Shown: positions 12,119-14,945 of the stretch, piece after piece
How the letters are laid out: each line of letters starts with the position of its first letter
How positions within the stretch are numbered: position 1 is the stretch's first letter
DNA from: Actinomycetes bacterium
GTDB taxonomy: Bacteria > Actinomycetota > Actinomycetes > Actinomycetales > Dermatophilaceae
Reading direction: 5' to 3'
Length of the DNA: 14,945 nucleotides
NCBI GenBank assembly: GCA_023451855.1
Contig: JAEXXY010000241.1
Span: 1-14,945 of the forward strand
Program-made: the position numbers and the translations under genes
Notes under the pieces: model-generated
What the model was told of the DNA's origin: nothing
What the model saw: the letters and a program-made list of their open reading frames with translations, nothing else
Database searches by the model: none

Positions 12119-12137
12119 CGGGAACACCGGCTCCCGC

Positions 12138-12229
12138 CACCCGCGTTGAACGGGTGCCCCACCGGGCAAACGCCCCCGACGCCTCGCAACCGAGGCCCGA
12201 GGGCACGAGACGGATGCGGGAAAACCGCA
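12138..12229 (+). promoter_or_regulatory. Series of three small hairpins upstream of fusA
   Basis: Three perfect stems follow one another: CACCCG/CGGGTG (12138-12156, 7-nt loop), GCCTCG/CGAGGC (12181-12196, loop CAAC) and TGCGG/CCGCA (12215-12229, loop GAAAA). They lie between the large rpsG hairpin and the fusA start. They may form a structured fusA leader, but no known regulatory RNA is recognised. Confidence 0.5.
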
Positions 12230-12263
12230 GACTTCACTACACGAATGAGACGAGACAACTGAC

Positions 12264-14381
12264 GTGGCACTTGACGTCCTGACGGACCTGAACAAGGTCC
12301 GCAACATCGGCATCATGGCGCACATCGACGCTGGCAAGACCACGGTGACGGAGCGCATCCTCTTCTACACCGGTGTCAACCACAAGATCGGTGAGACGCA
12401 CGACGGTGCGTCGACGACCGACTGGATGGAGCAGGAGAAGGAGCGCGGCATCACGATCACGTCTGCCGCCGTGACCTCCTTCTGGGAGGGCACCCAGATC
12501 AACATCATCGACACGCCCGGCCACGTCGACTTCACGGTCGAGGTCGAGCGGTCCCTGCGCGTCCTCGACGGCGCGGTCGCCGTCTTCGACGGCAAGGAGG
12601 GTGTCGAGCCCCAGTCCGAGACGGTGTGGCGTCAGGCCGACAAGTACGACGTCCCGCGCATCTGCTTCGTCAACAAGATGGACAAGCTCGGCGCCGACTT
12701 CTACTTCACGGTGCAGACGATCAAGGACCGCCTCGGCGCGGAGCCGCTCGTCATGCAGCTGCCGATCGGTGCGGAGAACGACTTCCTCGGCGTCGTCGAC
12801 CTCATCTACAAGCGCGCCCTGGTCTGGCCGGGCGACGCCAAGGGTGACGTCACGATGGGCGCGAAGTACGAGATCCAGGAGATCCCGGCGGACATGCTCG
12901 ACAAGGTCGAGGAGTACCGCCAGGTGCTCGTCGAGCGCGTCGCCGAGTCCGACGACGACCTCATGGAGAAGTACCTCAGCGGCGAGGAGCTGACGCCGGA
13001 GGAGCTCAAGGCCGGCATCCGCAAGCTGACGGTCAACTCCGAGCTGTACCCGGTGTTCTGTGGTTCGGCCTTCAAGAACCGCGGCGTGCAGCCGATGCTC
13101 GACGCCGTCGTCGACTACCTCCCGTCCCCGCTCGACGTGCCCCCGATGATCGGTCACAAGCCGGGCGACGAGAGCGTCGAGCTGACGCGTGAGCCGAGCA
13201 AGGACGCCCCGTTCTCGGCGCTCGCCTTCAAGGTCGCCGCGCACCCGTTCTTCGGCACGCTCACCTTCATCCGCGTGTACTCCGGCCGCATCGCCGCCGG
13301 CTCGCAGGTCATCAACACGACCAAGGGCCGCAAGGAGCGCATCGGCAAGCTCTTCCAGATGCACGCCAACAAGGAGAACCCGGTCGAGGAGGCCCTCGCC
13401 GGCCACATCTACGCGGCCATCGGTCTCAAGGACACGACGACCGGCGACACGCTGTCGGACCCGAACGACCAGATCGTCCTCGAGTCGATGACGTTCCCGG
13501 ACCCGGTCATCCAGGTCGCCATCGAGCCGAAGACCAAGGGTGACCAGGAGAAGCTCTCCACGGCCATCCAGAAGCTCTCGGCCGAGGACCCGACCTTCCA
13601 GGTCCACCTCGACGAGGACACCGGCCAGACGATCATCGCCGGCATGGGCGAGCTGCACCTCGACATCCTCGTCGACCGCATGAAGCGCGAGTTCAAGGTC
13701 GAGGCCAACGTCGGCAAGCCGCAGGTGGCTTACCGCGAGACGATCCGTCGCTCGGTCGAGAAGTACGACTACACGCACAAGAAGCAGACCGGTGGTTCCG
13801 GCCAGTTCGCGAAGGTCCAGGTGTCGTTCGAGCCGCTGGGCGAGACCGAGGACGGCTCGATGTACGAGTTCGTCAACGCCGTCACCGGTGGTCGTGTGCC
13901 GCGCGAGTACATCCCGTCGGTCGACGCCGGCATCCAGGACGCCATGCAGTACGGCGTGCTCGCCGGCTACCCCCTCGTGGGCATCAAGGCGACCCTGAAC
14001 GACGGTGCGTACCACGACGTCGACTCCTCGGAGATGGCGTTCAAGATCGCCGGCTCGATGGTCCTCAAGGAGGCCATCCGCAAGGCCGACCCGGTCCTGC
14101 TCGAGCCGATGATGGCCGTCGAGGTCCGTACGCCCGAGGACTACATGGGCGACGTCATCGGTGACATCAACTCCCGCCGTGGCCAGATCCAGGGCATGGA
14201 GGACATCAGCGGCGCCAAGGTCGTCAAGGGCCTCGTCCCGCTGTCCGAGATGTTCGGCTACGTCGGTGACCTGCGGTCCAAGACGCAGGGTCGCGCGAGC
14301 TTCTCCATGGAGTTCGACTCCTACGCAGAGGTCCCCAAGGCCGTTGCCGAGGAGATCATCAAGAAGACCCGCGGCGAGTGA
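12264..14381 (+). CDS. fusA: Elongation factor G
   Basis: EF-G is the GTPase that drives tRNA-mRNA translocation and, with ribosome recycling factor, ribosome recycling. The product has 705 residues, a normal length. G-domain motifs are intact: P-loop AHIDAGKTT (residues 19-27), switch II DTPGH (83-87), NKMD (137-140) and GSAF (267-270). Domains II-V follow without a break, including AGMGELHLDIL, QTGGSGQFAKVQVSFEPLG and the C-terminal MFGYVGDLRSKTQGRASFSM. The start is GTG 12264 from alignment of the conserved N-terminus (NKVRNIGIMAHIDAGKT). Upstream there is only a weak purine-rich GAGACGAGAC instead of a clear ribosome binding site. The gene has no TTA, CTA or TCA codon. It follows rpsG after 203 structured bases and precedes tuf by 107. 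Confidence 0.98.
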   Translation: MALDVLTDLNKVRNIGIMAHIDAGKTTVTERILFYTGVNHKIGETHDGASTTDWMEQEKERGITITSAAVTSFWEGTQINIIDTPGHVDFTVEVERSLRVLDGAVAVFDGKEGVEPQSETVWRQADKYDVPRICFVNKMDKLGADFYFTVQTIKDRLGAEPLVMQLPIGAENDFLGVVDLIYKRALVWPGDAKGDVTMGAKYEIQEIPADMLDKVEEYRQVLVERVAESDDDLMEKYLSGEELTPEELKAGIRKLTVNSELYPVFCGSAFKNRGVQPMLDAVVDYLPSPLDVPPMIGHKPGDESVELTREPSKDAPFSALAFKVAAHPFFGTLTFIRVYSGRIAAGSQVINTTKGRKERIGKLFQMHANKENPVEEALAGHIYAAIGLKDTTTGDTLSDPNDQIVLESMTFPDPVIQVAIEPKTKGDQEKLSTAIQKLSAEDPTFQVHLDEDTGQTIIAGMGELHLDILVDRMKREFKVEANVGKPQVAYRETIRRSVEKYDYTHKKQTGGSGQFAKVQVSFEPLGETEDGSMYEFVNAVTGGRVPREYIPSVDAGIQDAMQYGVLAGYPLVGIKATLNDGAYHDVDSSEMAFKIAGSMVLKEAIRKADPVLLEPMMAVEVRTPEDYMGDVIGDINSRRGQIQGMEDISGAKVVKGLVPLSEMFGYVGDLRSKTQGRASFSMEFDSYAEVPKAVAEEIIKKTRGE

Positions 14382-14488
14382 CGACGGGTCATCCCGGTAG
14401 TCTCTTTCTTCGGAAATCCCAACCCATCGCGCCACGTCCTGCCCTGGTCGTACGGCGTAACACTAGAAAGTCCTGAGGAGGACACACA
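14382..14488 (+). other. fusA-tuf spacer
   Basis: The 107 bases start with a weak 4-bp hairpin CGGG-TCAT-CCCG (14385-14396) followed by a pyrimidine-rich, T-containing tract (14398-14410). TAACAC at 14458-14463 could act as a -10 but has no matching -35. AGGAGG (14476-14481) is the tuf ribosome binding site. I cannot decide from sequence whether tuf has its own promoter or is read from fusA. Confidence 0.45.
14476..14481 (+). promoter_or_regulatory. Strong ribosome binding site of tuf
   Basis: AGGAGG matches the 16S 3' end perfectly and lies 7 nt before the GTG at 14489, the strongest site in the window, in contrast to the weak one of fusA. Confidence 0.85.
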
Positions 14489-14945
14489 GTGGCGAAGGCA
14501 AAGTTCGAGCGGACCAAGCCGCACGTCAACATCGGCACCATTGGTCACATCGACCACGGCAAGACGACGCTGACGGCTGCGATCTCCAAGGTCCTGCACG
14601 ACAAGTACCCCGACCTCAACCCGCAGTTCGCGTTCGAGGACATCGACAAGGCTCCTGAGGAGCGCCAGCGCGGTATCACGATCTCGATCGCGCACATCGA
14701 GTACCAGACCGAGGGTCGTCACTACGCCCACGTGGACTGCCCGGGCCACGCCGACTACGTGAAGAACATGATCACGGGTGCGGCTCAGATGGACGGCGCG
14801 ATCCTCGTGGTCGCGGCGACCGACGGCCCGATGCCGCAGACGAAGGAGCACGTCCTCCTGGCCCGCCAGGTCGGCGTCCCCTACATCGTCGTGGCCCTCA
14901 ACAAGGCCGACATGGTCGACGACGAGGAGATCATGGAGCTCGTCG
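14489..14945 (+). CDS. tuf: Elongation factor Tu, N-terminal part (cut by window end)
   Basis: EF-Tu delivers aminoacyl-tRNA to the ribosome as a GTP complex. Only the first 152 codons are present; the frame is open at the right edge, so this is a window cut and not a broken gene. The start is GTG, supported by AGGAGG 7 nt upstream, and the protein begins MAKAKFERTKPHVNIGTIGH. Visible G-domain motifs are GHIDHGKTT (residues 19-27), RGITI in switch I, DCPGH (83-87) and NKAD (138-141). It stands last in the visible str cluster, as in most bacteria. Confidence 0.98.
   Translation, partial: MAKAKFERTKPHVNIGTIGHIDHGKTTLTAAISKVLHDKYPDLNPQFAFEDIDKAPEERQRGITISIAHIEYQTEGRHYAHVDCPGHADYVKNMITGAAQMDGAILVVAATDGPMPQTKEHVLLARQVGVPYIVVALNKADMVDDEEIMELV

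Noticed and set aside
14489..14945. Apparent truncation of tuf
   Set aside because: The frame is open and fully conserved to the last base, so it is cut by the window edge.

Overview
The window is a chromosomal core region of a high-GC Gram-positive bacterium (Actinomycetota). The gene order rpoB-rpoC ... rpsL-rpsG-fusA-tuf, the actinobacterial style of RpoB, RpoC, S12, S7 and EF-G, the alpha-helical insert near the N-terminus of RpoC, the very high GC content and the near absence of TTA/CTA/TCA codons all fit. The order Micrococcales, perhaps near Intrasporangiaceae, is my best guess. That is inference from overall protein feel, not a search result.

Layout. Positions 1-131 hold the 5' end of a minus-strand gene with a Gly/Pro-rich N-terminus. 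A 575-base divergent intergenic region follows, with one good promoter for rpoB, a second candidate, two odd-centred palindromes, an 11-bp triple repeat and a long leader. rpoB (707-4189) and rpoC (4331-8230) encode the beta and beta' subunits of RNA polymerase. They are separated by 141 bases containing a large two-part inverted repeat. A strong GC hairpin at 8269-8308 closes the rif operon. Next come a secreted or anchored class C penicillin-binding protein (D-Ala-D-Ala carboxypeptidase, PBP4 family, 8489-10072) and a small, strongly acidic, apparently leaderless protein of unknown function (10125-10748).

A 467-base intergenic region then carries a clear promoter with an operator-like inverted repeat and a leader of about 270 nt, feeding the str operon. 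rpsL (S12) and rpsG (S7) overlap by one base. A 203-base, hairpin-rich spacer leads to fusA (EF-G). tuf (EF-Tu) begins at 14489 and is cut by the window end.

Together the window supplies the transcription core enzyme, two 30S proteins of the decoding/assembly centre and the two main elongation GTPases, with a cell-wall enzyme and an unknown acidic protein between the two operons. Start codons are mostly non-ATG (TTG for rpoB and rpsL; GTG for rpoC, dacB, fusA and tuf). I found no mobile element, CRISPR array, RNA gene or defence-like cassette. The genes themselves are ordinary. What deserves a second look is in the intergenic regulatory DNA, the acidic leaderless gene, the altered KTG box of the PBP, and one residue in the rifampicin pocket of RpoB.
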